A DNA stretch of 64,000 bases from Phoronis australis. Lineage: Eukaryota; Phoronida; Phoronidae. Below the pieces are notes generated by a model. It ran no database searches, was not told the DNA's origin, and was given only the letters and a program-made list of their open reading frames with translations. Position numbers and translations under genes: made by a program. The stretch spans positions 15,218-79,217 of the forward strand of contig NMRA01000884.1 in the NCBI GenBank assembly GCA_002633005.1. The letters run 5' to 3'. Shown here in pieces: positions 46,780 through 60,500 of this stretch. Every line of letters starts with the position of its first letter. The first letter of the stretch is position 1.

Positions 46780-46925
46780 TAAATGGGAATACCACGGCGA
46801 TATCTCATCGAGAATTCAATTCACCGGGGGATGACCCAAGAAAACAGTAGGTCGAGTTCGGACATTCTCAGATGAAATGGATTCTCGATAGGATATGGCA
46901 GTAATATTCCGTAAGTGTATAGTAC
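46780..46925. repeat. Palindromic MITE, diverged copy C
   Basis: Shares GATATCTCATCGAGAATTCA and, inverted, ATTCTCGATAGGATATGGC with copies A and B, around a different centre. Confidence 0.65.
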
Positions 46926-46970
46926 ATATATGTGATGACCTATGTGTATAATGTTTATGAGCTAAGTGGG

Positions 46971-47045
46971 TGGCAGTGTGACTTAGTGGGATAATGTCCG
47001 CTTCTTTATTCAAGGTCGTGAGTTCGAGTCACACAGGGGCACACT
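46971..47045 (+). repeat. tRNA-derived SINE-like head
   Basis: GTGTGACTTAGTGGGATAA (A-box-like) and GAGTTCGAGTCAC (B-box) at tRNA spacing, without a matching acceptor stem. It sits directly after the palindromic MITE at 46780. Confidence 0.5.
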
Positions 47046-48413
47046 GCTAGACCATGAGTCAGGTATCTAGCTCCTCAGCATAGTTTAATCTATACACTAA
47101 TGAAACATAAAATGGTTCCAGGTGATAAATGCAATGAGCTCACCCTAGCGGTCTGCGCATGTCTGGTACAACATGTACCAGACCGCCTGCAAGTACTTTA
47201 TTATTTTTCGTGATAAGTTTAATCACGAAAGCAAAGTGGGTTGAACTTGTCAATAAGGAACTTCTCCAAGGGAACTTTTAATGTTTTCTCAATAGAACTA
47301 CGTAGGCCTACTTGTACTACCTGCTCTGTTGATGAAATGCGATTCGTAGGTACTGGGACAACTTTTGTACATGGATATGTTGTCTAACATCACACCCGCA
47401 GCATAGAAAAAATATGTCGAGCTCACCAGAATATGCAAGTTAGACAAAGTTTCTGAAAGGGTCAAAATCCACTTCTAAAAAGCATCTAGTAATATTTCAA
47501 AAAACTTTATTTATCCAAATCTGTCAGATTATTCCTACCGACCCGTCAAACTGAGGACGCTTTAGCACCTATGGTTCAAAATCTTACTGTTAAAATTACA
47601 AGTAGAAATGGTATTTTATCGTGTGATAGTAAAACATAGAGAAGACAAATTCCCTAGACCTAGTTGGGCTCAGAGAAAACTAAAACGAACTTAAAATTAT
47701 AACAGTGTAATATCACTCATCTGCAAGTCTTTCTCATAGATTCAGGAAGCAAGGTAACCGTGTTACAACGGTTTAAAAAGCCAAACTCCAATGGCGGAAC
47801 AATTCCGAATCGATTGATGTCCGTTAATCTAAACTGAAATACATCACATGTCTGACAAATAACCCCAGTGACGTAACAGAGACAAATCACTCACACGTTT
47901 GGCACAATCTCGTAATATCCCGTTGCAGTTCACGTCATCTGCTGCACGTTCTGGATATACAACATTCGAAAGTACTCTTGTACAACTCGTTACCAATATT
48001 TCTCAATGGATCAGGCATAAGAAAAAAATCCTTTCCAAATTTATCAGTTCACTCTTTCCACTGCAACTGGTCTGCACGGGGGTGATCTATTCCGTTTTCC
48101 TATAATTGTGGCATTTCATCGTTACAATACTCTTTTTTCATCTGTTCTCGTTGCGAGTAACCTTTTCGGATAGTTGCAACACAGTGCTAGCCTTTATGTT
48201 CTTCTGCGCCTATAACTAGCTCACTGAAAGCAAGATCACATAATTAGTGCGCGGTTTAACACTCTAAATCGTTGGAAATGTAATACTATTTTCTTGAGGC
48301 AATCTAATACTTCAAAGATCATCTATTTAATGTCATTTCAGTGGGAATCAGGGCTGAATTTTGTTAACCAAAGACACTAGCAAGAAAGCAAACTGCGACT
48401 ACCATGACAGACT
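47046..48413. other. 3' flank of the LRRC74-like gene
   Basis: Immediately after the proposed stop at 48414; no clear polyadenylation signal or further exon was recognised. Confidence 0.4.
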
Positions 48414-48506
48414 TCAGTTGTAATGGGCAGCGACGTTTCGCTGAGTCGCAAAGATTTGCGTGATGTCGTTTTTCTGGGGAAACACCTTCCACAACCAATC
48501 GAACTC
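48414..48506 (-). CDS. LRRC74-like gene, exon 11 (EF-hand 2 end, stop), frame discordant by one base
   Basis: After a TTTGACAG acceptor one frame reads EFDWLWKVFPQKNDITQI and later AAHYN then TGA. It would supply the Glu-Phe expected at loop positions 12-13 of EF-hand 2. Splicing from exon 10 as written enters the neighbouring frame, which stays open to a TAG at 48377. Either the sequence lacks one base or the protein ends in a different tail. Confidence 0.5.
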   Translation of the reverse strand, partial: EFDWLWKVFPQKNDITQIFATQRNVAAHYN

Positions 48507-51500
48507 CTGTCAAATATTAAACAGGTTAGCCTGGTGATCTGGCCAAACGGAAACCCTGCCCACCCTATCTGCAGTTCTTTTGGCCTACTTTGAAATATTT
48601 TAGTGATTCGGCGGCGTAGAACAGATATGTACGCAGACCCGTGTCCAACGCTTTGAACAATTGACACATGTCAAACGCCACGTAGTTTATTCTAATAAAG
48701 CCCAAGGTATGATCACCTGAAGTCAATTTCTCCATCGCCGTCTTGGTCAAGTACTTTGATGAGGTCTTCAATTTGTGATGACGTCATCGGGATCTTGGCT
48801 GCCTAAAGGGAACAATGAAGATGAGAGACTGGATTTTTTGTCGGTTTAGGACTGGCCTATTATTGTTATAACAGATGTTTTAAAGTGTACACAACATGAC
48901 TCTAGTACCTCAAAATAAATGTTATTATTTTATCTTACTTGATTTCAGTGCCTTTAGTGCACAGCTCATTAAGAAACACGCAAAAATTGAAAAAAATAAT
49001 AATTATGTACAACGTCATGGGTTGAACCCAAGTCGTTCGCCATGCTGTTCGGATTAGAGACAAGGTTTATAGATTGAAGTGAAAGCAAAGTACATTTAGC
49101 GTCGAGAAGGTTCGTAGAAGGATCAAAAGCAGCAGCCAGGCGGAGAACGTCTCGGTGTTCCGAAGGACACCAAAGTTGCGCAGAAGTGGCATCGCTTCGT
49201 GCGCCGAACGAGAGTGTGGGACCTCATAGTGGACCAAGCGATTCGGTCCGGGGCCACTCTGTGTTCTGCCCACTTTGAGGACTCGTGTTTCGACTCCAGT
49301 CACAGGAGACGTTACGATAAAGGCCTGATTCAATAAAGGATAATATTTATCATTCAGAAACATCGGCTTTTAAATTCAGGATCGTCTGTTGGATGACTGG
49401 GTTGACTCGCCGAGCCCGAGGCCGCTTCTCCTCGCGGGAGGATCCAGTTCGTAAGACTCAAAGTAGAAAAGTACGCAGCCGGAAGCACATTAAATTTGTT
49501 CTCGCTTTCGTGCAACCCCATTTCCTCATCGTGGCCACCATTCCCGTACGTCTCTTCATAGTATTCGTTCAATTCTTGATCATAATCACCGTCGCTTTCA
49601 AATTCCCTGCTCTCCGCCATTGTTCAATGCTAGTCACTGATCTCTTGTGTTCAACCCATGACGTCACATGGCGGGAAATGTGAAAATTGGCAAAATTGAA
49701 AGAAAAATCAAAATTTCGATCTAATTACAGAAAATAAACATGGGTTTAGCTAAATTTTACGTTGTACATTTAGTCTGTGGCCTCCGGTAATCCAAAATGT
49801 GCAAAAATCCATGGTGTGTACTGTTTAATTCACACTTGACAGCTGATGGAATTCAGAAAGCGGTTCGAGATTTATCCACTCATATTTTTTTTCCAAAAAA
49901 TACCCAGTGATTGAATGATGTCACATACATTTAATCGTGTATTTCCGCTTCATGAGTGGTGACACGCTTAAAGGAACAGGAGGTTGAACGGTTAGGCACG
50001 GAAAGAAATATGTATTGCGACATAAACTGAAAGCGTGAAAGAATCTGAGTGCTGTCATTACTTACTTTTAAGCCATCCTTAAATTCATCGTACGAGACAC
50101 TCATACTTCCGTCCTGATCAATCTGCGCGAACAGGTCGACGAGATTAATATTGTTTTCCGTCATATACTGCTGGAAGAAGGACAGGGCTTCATTAACCAC
50201 GTCATAACTCTTCAACTTCCGCTTGCCGTATGAGTCTGTGTAACCGTGGATGCAGTTAAAGTTGGTGTGCACTTCTTGTACGTCAGCGATTTTTTGTTTA
50301 AATTCCTCTCCGTACGTCATTTCCTGTAAAAATAAAATTACGTTCTACCTAATGCTGACTGATACAGGACACAATCTTGAGTTGATATATCAATTGCAAC
50401 GGTACCACTTTTATCCTGTTAACAAGATGCCTTTGAAAATCACACATTGGACGTTTGATAGTACTGCAAATGGGTATTGATGTGTGCCACGGGAACACTG
50501 TAGGAAAGTAAACATATTTGGGAATTCCTGACACCCGATTGATGTTAGCCTGGCGGTGTTGCTTAAACGCAAGAATCTCGCGAACGAAGCAGCAGTTGAG
50601 CCTTACGTGCTTTGCATGTACATGGAGTCAGCTTGCCTGATTTTGTTTTCACGAGGATATCGTGTCTTCGAAACGCACGACTGAGCTGCAAATTAACGTC
50701 AATTGACCACTGCCAGAAATAAAAAAACATTAAAACATTTAGTTGCATAACCTTTGTAAATTAACGAGTATCAACGATAATTTTTTTCATTCAACATTCT
50801 CGATATCTCACTATAGTAAATAACTGCAGACACTACGCATATATGACTCTTTATTCACTGGAATTTCCCCGTTGCAGAAGCGTCGCAGTCGGTTTTAAAA
50901 CGTCTAATCGAATAATGTTTATTCAATTCCCTTTGAAAGAAACTGATCGCATGTTTTAGGGTCTATATAGTATTCCATTTCTGTTACAGAGTACTTAAGG
51001 TCTGAGTTTACAAAATGGTCTCATTCTGGAACAGCGTGTGCAGCACATAGAGAAAAAGCTGAGTGTAAAGCAATCGATTGTAAGATGAAATAAAGTCCAA
51101 GGCATACGATTAGTCCAATTATACATACTGCTAGATCAAGAAGTTCTAGTTTGATCTCCGACGTTTGCAGAAGAAGATCCATTACGGCCATTGCAGGCTC
51201 CTCGGGCACGACGTTTCGACCAAGCTTAAAGAAATAAAAAGATCGAGTTAACGGTAGACACGACATCGTTTGGTCTCTAAGTCTCAAAGTTTAAAAAAAT
51301 TGATGAAAATAAAACAACCGTATTAAATATGTATAACCGAGTAGTCTTGTGACAGACACCACAACTGCATAAAAATTAGCTGCAAAATCCACATGCAACG
51401 GAGACTGGCATCAACATGAATTGAATCTTTCACAAAAAAACATAATTCTGCATTGCTATGAAATTTATGAAGTTCGCGCATACATCTTCAACTTGTGAAA

Positions 51501-54500
51501 AGATATATTCCATCTTTAACTCAAACGAACATATTTACCAAATCTTTATTGAGAACTAGTTTTTACCCGTAGCGTCTGCAACGTGTCGTTTGTTGTGAGG
51601 CATTTACACAGTCTGAGGAATCCTTCCGCCATAATGCGATTACACGTTAAATCGAGTTCTTGTAATGTTCTGTTATTCTCCAAGGCAACGCCCATGGCAA
51701 TGGCACCATCATTTCCGAATCCGTTCCAGGCAAGATTGAGAGACTTAAGTCCAACATTGTCCTAAAAAAACACACACCATTTCGCCACCATTTTACAGCT
51801 GCAAGTAGTATTAACAAATCAAGACTGAAATATATCATACGACCACTACTACTTCTGTACATGTACTTTTGTCTTTTGATTCGATAGAACAAAGAACAAT
51901 GAGTTACGTTATGAGGTGATGTTGACATCTCAGACGACTGTCCAAGCAGAGAGCAGAGGGCGTTGGTAGCCGCAGGTGATAAAATGACAATGTAACGTGA
52001 GACGAGGAAAAGTGAGTAAAATGCCAACAGTGGGCATGTAAGAAAACAAAATTAAACTAATCCCGAACACATCAGCTCACATTGACCTGACACTGCACTC
52101 GCGATCGGTCCGTATTTGAATGTAGATACATGTAATATTTAGGCCCACCGGCAATAACAATTCAGTGAAGAAGCTCTTAGTTCACGTCTGTTCTGTAATA
52201 GACTGCAGTTGTTCTACAGACCTTAACACCTAAGCATATTGATAACGCTCCGTCGCCTCTCAGTTCGTTCCAACTCAAGTCGATGCTATCAAGGTTACCG
52301 TTTTCAGCTGAAAATCAATGCAAAACACCAAGTTTACTCGTTGTTTTGTATTCAGCGAATAATCGACTTGAGCCATTTTTAAAATGATGTGCTAGACAAA
52401 AGAACCATGATAATATATTACTATGGCAATTAGTTTTCCACTTAACTTCTAAGCCATCAATGCTTAATTGTACAACTGTGTGCTCAAAATCATTATTGCT
52501 TCCGATTGATTTTGTCTTCTGCGATGCAAGTTGTAAGTAATGTTTAGAGGTACATAGAGTAGAAACGTTGTGTCACTGTCCAGCGGTACATGTGCATCTA
52601 CGACTGACTTAACTAGTGCGGCAGTTACGTAGAGCACGAAGAAATAAAGACCTTCCAAAAATATTGATAAACACCGGACTGCTGTCGCTACTGGTGAATC
52701 TTTACCAAACCAAGGCCTAACTTGAGGACTCCTTGTAAACGTAAGCAAAACTAACCTATCAGTTTCCTGAATATGACCCCAGCTGTAGAACCAAAACAGT
52801 TGTTGCTGAGCGTGACGTCAGTTAAGCCCGTGTGGTCCTGAAATGTACATGTGCATGTAGGCCTACTCATTACTTTAAGTGTTTAGTACTCCTGGATTCA
52901 TATACTTTTAGTAAATTGGAAAATATGTTGATGTCGCTTGTAGTACCGTAAGATATGACATGTTGCGTGTGTTGTTCGCATCTACGAATCAGATTCGTTC
53001 GGTAAAATACAAAGCTTCGGCTACACGTTAAACACGAAGTACATGTAGAATGTAGAATGTGTCGTGAGAGGTCGGAATTCTTTGCTTTCTACGCGTAGAT
53101 TGCGCCACAGTGTATACCCGACTCGCGTTCAGTCTTGTCACGGTAACAACGCGTTAGCAACTGATCTCGCGTAAGTGCACAACGTGAGCTTTAACTACCG
53201 ATTTACCGTAAAAGATCATTAAATTTATGCAACTTTTAACGTTAACTGTGTAGGCTAGAATGTTTAGTCACCCATAAGACGGAAGCCTTACGCGATTGAA
53301 TGTGAAAATGACCTTTGCTCTAAGGCTCTCGTCATGTTCTCATAAAAGCAACAGTACTCGGGTGGTAATAGGTTACTAGTGCGCGAAAACAACGTAGCTT
53401 CGGTAATATTTAATGTACGCAAATGAGAAAAATGTTTTGATTAGAAATATTCAAATCAAACTGAGATTTTATGAACGTAAACACAAAGTTTTTTGTCAAG
53501 TTACTCGAAATCACTTTTTGTGCCGACGAAATGTGACAGCTATGATCTTTACACGTTGAGTAATGATTGTTTACACCGTCCGAAGAATATAATGATGTCA
53601 ACCCAAACGTAGGTTTGACCCTCTTCCTCCGGTCGTCACCTATTTCCCTTACCCGCTCCTTTCTTCTGGCGGTATGACCTGTGGTGACCCACTCGTTCTT
53701 GTTCGCGTTTTACATGTAGCCTACGTGTAGCCGAAAACCTCCATTGTACCGAATTTCCGTACAACATGACTGTTTTCATTACTACATGAACACGAGTTCA
53801 GTTAATTTACTGCAAGAAAATTGTGCCCTTTCTATCGGAGATTTAAGACAATAGAAATAAGTTTCATGAAGGAAAAATCTTACAAACATATGTATCGAAG
53901 ATTACAAAATGCCTTCAATGGGGCTGTTCAACCACTGACTTCACCGCACTGCCAAACGACGAAATTGTTAGTTTTGTTGTCATTTTCTATTAGCATGCGC
54001 GCACCCAGCCTAAATTATAGGGGGGTTGAATTTTTCGATATGCGGACCTTTTGCTGAAAAATTCAACGAGAACTAAAAAAAACAAAAAAGGCCACTAGGT
54101 TCAAGCCTGCGAATTGTGCAACTGCGCCGAATTCCTGTGGACTTTTGTCTCGTTTCCTCGGACTTTTTGTTTCATTGAGACGGACCTTTTTGCCCACTTC
54201 TCTCGTTCGAGCCCCCCGAGCCCTCCACCCCTGGGTGGGCCCATGATTAAGAACGCACTTTTTAAGCAGCCCTGCTATTCTTAAATTGAACCCCAGACCA
54301 ACGAATAGACATTTATATTTCACAGCTTCTATTCACGATGAAGTTAGTTTCGCGTCTGGTCAAACTCCGGCTACTCTGAAAACGTTATGGTACCGGTATG
54401 CATAGCAGGACCAAATCAAGTAGGTCATGTTCCGAAACTGCCAAAAGATTTCATGATATTGCCTTATTTTGGTTACAACGATAAAGGATTAGAGTTCGCT

Positions 54501-57500
54501 AAGGCTATTTCAAAATGAAACAACCGGTCGCGTCTGTGGGTAAAATGATTATTACATAATCGTTACGTGTCGAAAAACAACAAATTTATATTTAAGGTCG
54601 AGATTGATTGAGAGGTCATAAAGTTCCAAGTTGACGCATACGTGATCTCAAAATAGTAATTTCAGCTCAGGCTCAACAACACAATATCAGCCAATCAAAG
54701 TCAAAGAGTAAGTAAGAGAATTATGAAATGCACAGTCCCAAAGATTTACGACAATTTTTTATTTACAGACGCGGGAGACCCAATAGCGGATTTGCAGCGA
54801 ACTACGCATTGCGCATGTGCGAGTTACTTCCTGCCCAAAGGCTCATGGGTTGTGGTCAGGCATGTCTTGAGCAGGCTGGATAGTGTGTGCATTTGGAGTG
54901 ATTTGCAAACTAAAATCCATGTTTCATTTTTTTGCTTTATAATACCAAGCAAGTCCTCTCTCTCGTTTGTAAACACAGCGTAGCTATGATCAGTGACCGT
55001 GTGACCGAGGGCACGACTGTCGTCATGTTCAGTATTGGGGCTATCGGCGTTGATTTCGAAATCTCCTCCGGTTTCAGACAAGTTGATAGTTCTTGGGTTG
55101 CTTAACTTTTGTAGCTTTCCCCGTGGATATGCTAGAGACGTTAATTTTAAGAGGAAACTCCGTCGGAATGTTGTTCTCATACGTTTTTTTTTCCACCAGG
55201 AAAATGTTCGCTGCACACACGATGGCCCCTAGGCAATTACATCGCACTGGATGCCGCAGGGGCGATAGTACGTCCTCACAAAAAGTTACTCATTTCAAAA
55301 TACAGCAAATANTATTACAAAAATCGTTACGTGTCGAAAAACAACAAATTTATATTTAAGGTCGAGATTGATTGAGAGGTCATAAAGTTCCAAGTTGACG
55401 CATACGTGATTTCAGAATAGTAATTTCAGCTCAGGCTCAACAACACAATATCAGCCAATCAAAGACAAAGAGTAAGTAAGAGAATTATGAAATGCACAGT
55501 CCCAAAGATTTACGACAAATTTTTATTTACAGACGCGGGAGACCCAATTGACAGAGACCATTGCTAGGTATCGTGGAGATAATGAGGTTTCACAGTGCAT
55601 CAAAATTTGACGGGTTAGTTGTGCGGGAAATTCCTTGCACAAGCTTGCCTTTATGCATGTATATGAATACGATAATGTTGTACGGCAACTTAGGTGTGTT
55701 AAACCGAATGAACATGGTTTGCAGAAAATCTGACAAGGTGAATTACGTATCTGTGCGCTCAATTAGTGTATGTACAATTCTGTGTTCATTGCGCTAAATC
55801 TGACAACCTTGTGACATGAAGTTTAATCATCGGGTACCAGTAAAACACATAGCCAATATCGGTTAGTGATCCTCCAAGTAACATATATACAACTGTATGT
55901 GTGTTCATTGTCAAGGACAAACGTAAGTTGACAAAGAACATCATAATGCGCTCCAAAGATCATCTGTTTTAACTAACAATTTGGAAAAAAAATATCAAGG
56001 GAATACAAACTTAATCTATTACTTCGCAAAACATTACAAGTAAATGTTAGGATGTGGCTGTGAAATATCGAATTTTCACTTCCGAGTTCTATTAACAAAT
56101 TATCACAAGCTAAAACGTAGCGGCATTACAAACCTCGATGGCTCTTGAAATCACACCGGCGTCAGTGTCCGTAAAGTTGTTTCCTGAGATGTCAATTTTC
56201 TTCAAATGTTGGCAAGATCGGACCATTTGTCCAACGACTTTAGCACCATAACCATGCAAGTTGTTTTCAGCGAGATTCTAAAATTAAATTGAACTGGTAG
56301 TTTCAGTACATGTACAGTAGGCTTAAAATCTCAAATTGTTTAACAGGATGACGGAAAAAGATTTATTTTCAAACTGACGTGAAGCTTGCCACTCACACAC
56401 GTTATAGTTTATCGCTTTGTGAAGTACGTGACATCGTGTGGAAAATATTGATTTAGAACCCACTCTGTTGAAGATTTAGAACAGACAGTGCTTGTAGTGG
56501 TTTGAGCTTCAGACTTCCGTTTGGGGAACCCGGTTCAAATCTTGGCTTTACTGGCAGACAATCGAGCATTCCACAAAAATATCCCCTATTCCTCTGAGTT
56601 CAGTCCTAGTGTATGTATGCAAGGGAGCGCAATAGGAACCTGGATATAATGCTAAAGTGATTTCAGGGGATGCAAATATTAAAATATTATAATAACGGAT
56701 AAATGGATTTACCAATACGTTCCACGAATATAGTGCACAGTAGTAAGGTTGATCGACTTGAGAGCATGCACTACATTGCAAGCATGTACATTGTATGACC
56801 CGAATGTAATTTTGGCCCATGTTGTGTTTTCAGTGTTTTATCAGTAATGCACTTTATAACCGGCACTGTTATTAAATGTTCGATATAATTATATTCACCA
56901 TGCTTTTGCCAGGTGACCAAATGGATCTCCACCAAAGCACAGTAGGTGGCTTTCAATCATTTCCTAACTAGTTGGGATGGAAATTCATGAGTATTTATCT
57001 GCTTACCAACTCCACAATGGACGTATTTTCCTCCATCATGCGACATATTTGTAGCACCCCGTCAGAGCCAAGGTCGTTTCCTTTGAGATTCAGACTTGTA
57101 ATTCTGTCGTTAATCTGACGAAAATACAGCGGTGAAAAAAATTAGGTTAGCGAAACTAATTCCAGTACTACAACACTCACGTGCAACAAGACTAAAAGCA
57201 ACCAGAGACGGATCAAGGATTTTTAGTTGGGGCGGGCTAGAGCAGAGTATTAGCCAGGATTTTGCCCGTCACATTCGCACCCCCGTACTGCCAAAGGGAA
57301 TTTGAGAGAATTTTAAGGGGGCCATGACCCTCTTGCCCCCCTAAATCCGCCACTGGCAACAAGTAGTAACCTAAACAATCGTTATCGCGACCCTCATTCT
57401 GATAAGAAGTATGAACAGGTTTAGTTGAGCAGTCACAGTAGTAAGCGCCCCATTCCGAAAAAACTGGGAGAAGAAAATAGAAGTGAGCATTTTGTACGAA

Positions 57501-60500
57501 CACTGATGACTGGACATAATCAAACTTGCCATTAAGTAAATAAGAGTCTAAAACGACTATTGTGTCCTAGTCCATAATACTCCTTACGGTGATAGCATTC
57601 TATTTCCGTTACCAACAAGAGCATGGAAGTCCACCGCGTGGCATTAAAAACGCTCCAGATTTGGCCTACCTTGAAATTAGCACTCCGAAAATGACGCATG
57701 TACGAATTGCTGAGTGTTCACCTGACACGCAGGCTCATTCGGCTGATAATCAAGACCTATGATGCTTGAAAACAACCACAGTAGACGGCTAAAAAATTTT
57801 GTTACTCAAAAGACGGCATCCTACGCATATTTTCACCGTTGGCTTCTAAATTCCGTCGGTCTTTAGCTTTGTTACATTCGAAAAATACAAATTTTGAGAC
57901 GTCAACAGAATACACTTATTGTCTACTAGGGCCGACAAACGGGCTTAAGAAAACGTTAGGTATAAGAAGGCGCTCTGAACATATTTTGAACATCGGCGTC
58001 GTTACGCCGCCTTTAGTTTGCTCTTTTCGCAGATTACAATTTTGAAACAATAATTACTGGCGATTTGAATCGACGGTTCACTTTTCCGGGGATAACATGC
58101 GGCTTTGGAAATATGATACTTTTAAGATGGAGCCTTGCACCAATTCTAATATGTCAGGGTCATTCCGAAGTTTGTTCATTTCCCAAACTTATGTTTAAAC
58201 AAGCTCAATTCGCTTCGTTTTGTTTCTCGTCGTGGAATATAGTAAGTTCGTGCAACGAGGATAAGTTTATTGATATCATGCCTACCACTAATGGTATAGA
58301 AATACAAAGCGCTCCTTGCGGTCCAAGTCCATAATGGGACATGTTGATGTCACATGATCCCGATGATCCGGAAGTCTTCAGTTTGTTGTGGAATGCTGAC
58401 GATGGTACAATGCCGTATTTTTTGCATGCAGCCAGGTAGGCTCGCTCACCTGTCGGGTCCCATGAGAATCTCTTTTCTGAAACAGTATCAACACGGGTGT
58501 CGACATCATTTCAGCAATGTTGCGGTCGGAAAATAGTAGACAGTAAACCAGAAATTAAAAAAAGATGATATTCAAAATAATAAGACAAGTGCTCCCAAGC
58601 AATATCAAACACCAGCAAAGCATCATCTCATCTTACATTTCACATAATAGCTGGTCGACAGGGTCCCTGTCTACTAGATCCCTGGTAACGATAGAGTGAA
58701 TAGAGTCATTCTGGCAAGGTATTAGGCCTAAATAACACACAACCTTTTTTCAGTATTCTTAGATCCCCAAAAGTTGCTTCACTGTAAAACTTGAACAACA
58801 GTGAATACAAAACCAAACGCATCTTACGCAAAGCAATGCAAACCTGTTTGGGGATACAGGGTTCAAAACAGTGGATTCCAAACTACTCACATAGGCGGAT
58901 TTAGAGGGTGGGGGCAGGGCCACCCAATTGGAAGACAGCAAGGGCGTGAGGAAATATTGAGTTTACTAATTGACCCTGGTAATGTCGGAGCAGCCGAAAC
59001 AAGGTGTAGGAAGCGTTTGCCCGTTTTTTTTGGTCGTGCGATTACATTTCAGCTGAAGAAGGTCCACATTCTCAAAAGTCCAAGCCCTCCTTCATTTCAG
59101 GCTGGGTGCGCGCATACAGTCGTGCTTAACGCAATTGGCCGAGACAAAGTGTTAGGCCCCATTTATGGTATCCCAGATCCGCCACTGACTCAGTAATCTT
59201 TATTGTCACCACTAAGTGTCGTAGCACCTAATTTTCTGAAATATTTGTACTTCATCTTTTTCTCGTTGCCCTTTCAGAATTTGCCGATTCAGTCTATCCA
59301 CTGATTAAAACGTACAAATATCAACGGTATCAAAAATTTATCACGAGGTCAAGGTTAGGGGGGCTTCTTATATGGAAATATAAAACATAACTTATGATAC
59401 CCGGCATATGAACATACGATGTTGGTCAGTACAAGTATGATATCCTCCTAGTGACCCGACCTTATATTACACAGAACAACGGCAGAAGTACGCACGTGCA
59501 AAGTGTATCCATGCCGGAGCAAGTAAGGAGATTACGACTAGACGACGTAATATTTCGAAGCTATACCCCAAAAGCTCAAAAACAAAATATTTATTTTTGT
59601 GTATTTTGTTCACAGGATAATTACCAGTTACTGTATTGATTATACACACTAAATCAAGTGGCCCCTTTATCGCAAGCGGTCACTCAAAACGTCACGTCAA
59701 AATGGCCACATTGTTTCCTGATTAGGACAACACAATAGTACTAATTGATTTTACTGGATATGCGCCTTTAAACAAAAATCGGGTTCACTTAGTTTACTAC
59801 AACATGGTGTTATGTCTCTTCAACTCGTTTCGACAACGCATAAGCCATTATGGTCAGTGCCCCCACATTCGCCATCAGGCCTACTGAAAGGCAACCCTAA
59901 TACGCAATCAGCGCGATCCTCATTTCCCGTTCCACGACAAACGTCATGCAACCAAGTGTTTTGTCAGCGAACGCCAGTTGCATCATCATCGTTCTCCGTA
60001 CATGTAAATTGTGCGAATGCTGTTTCCAGAAGTTTTGGTAAAGCAAGACAAACCCTCGCCACTGATATGAACACCATTAGCCCACCGTATGACGCATGCG
60101 TTCAGCTTTTAAAGATAATTTGGTAAATGTCTCGAAAATCAAGTCCACAGTATAAGTTGTTCAGCTCGCAGATGGGACTATCTTTATTTTCTGTATACCA
60201 CTTATGTGTTTAGAAGCATAATTTGTGAATGGCTACTGATCTATCGTGTGGAATGAGAGGGTGAGGTACATCTAGCCAGGTGCCATCAATTAGTTTTTGG
60301 ATTGAGAACTTGTCTATACCTGATGTGTCTAGCACGGTCTCTAAATCATCGTCGATCTGTTTTTCATCTTCACCCGCAAGAATCGGTCTAGTGGTGGGCC
60401 GGCCCGACCTACTTCGAGCCGACACAGCCTTGCTCTTTCGCCCCTCGTCATATACTGACTTCTCGTGTGCTGATGTCTGTCGAGAGTTTACAGTAAGCAG

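Noticed and set aside
58801-59196. 131-codon ORF on the plus strand
   Set aside because: It spans the MITE at 58890-59186 with its repeat termini; a by-product of that element.
59812-60126. 104-codon ORF on the plus strand
   Set aside because: Lies in intron 1 of the opposite-strand gene, Ser/Pro-rich without motif.
60210-60319. Unspliced continuation of exon 1 of the LRRC74-like gene
   Set aside because: A CAG|GTATAG donor with exact phase match to exon 2 explains the domain order better.
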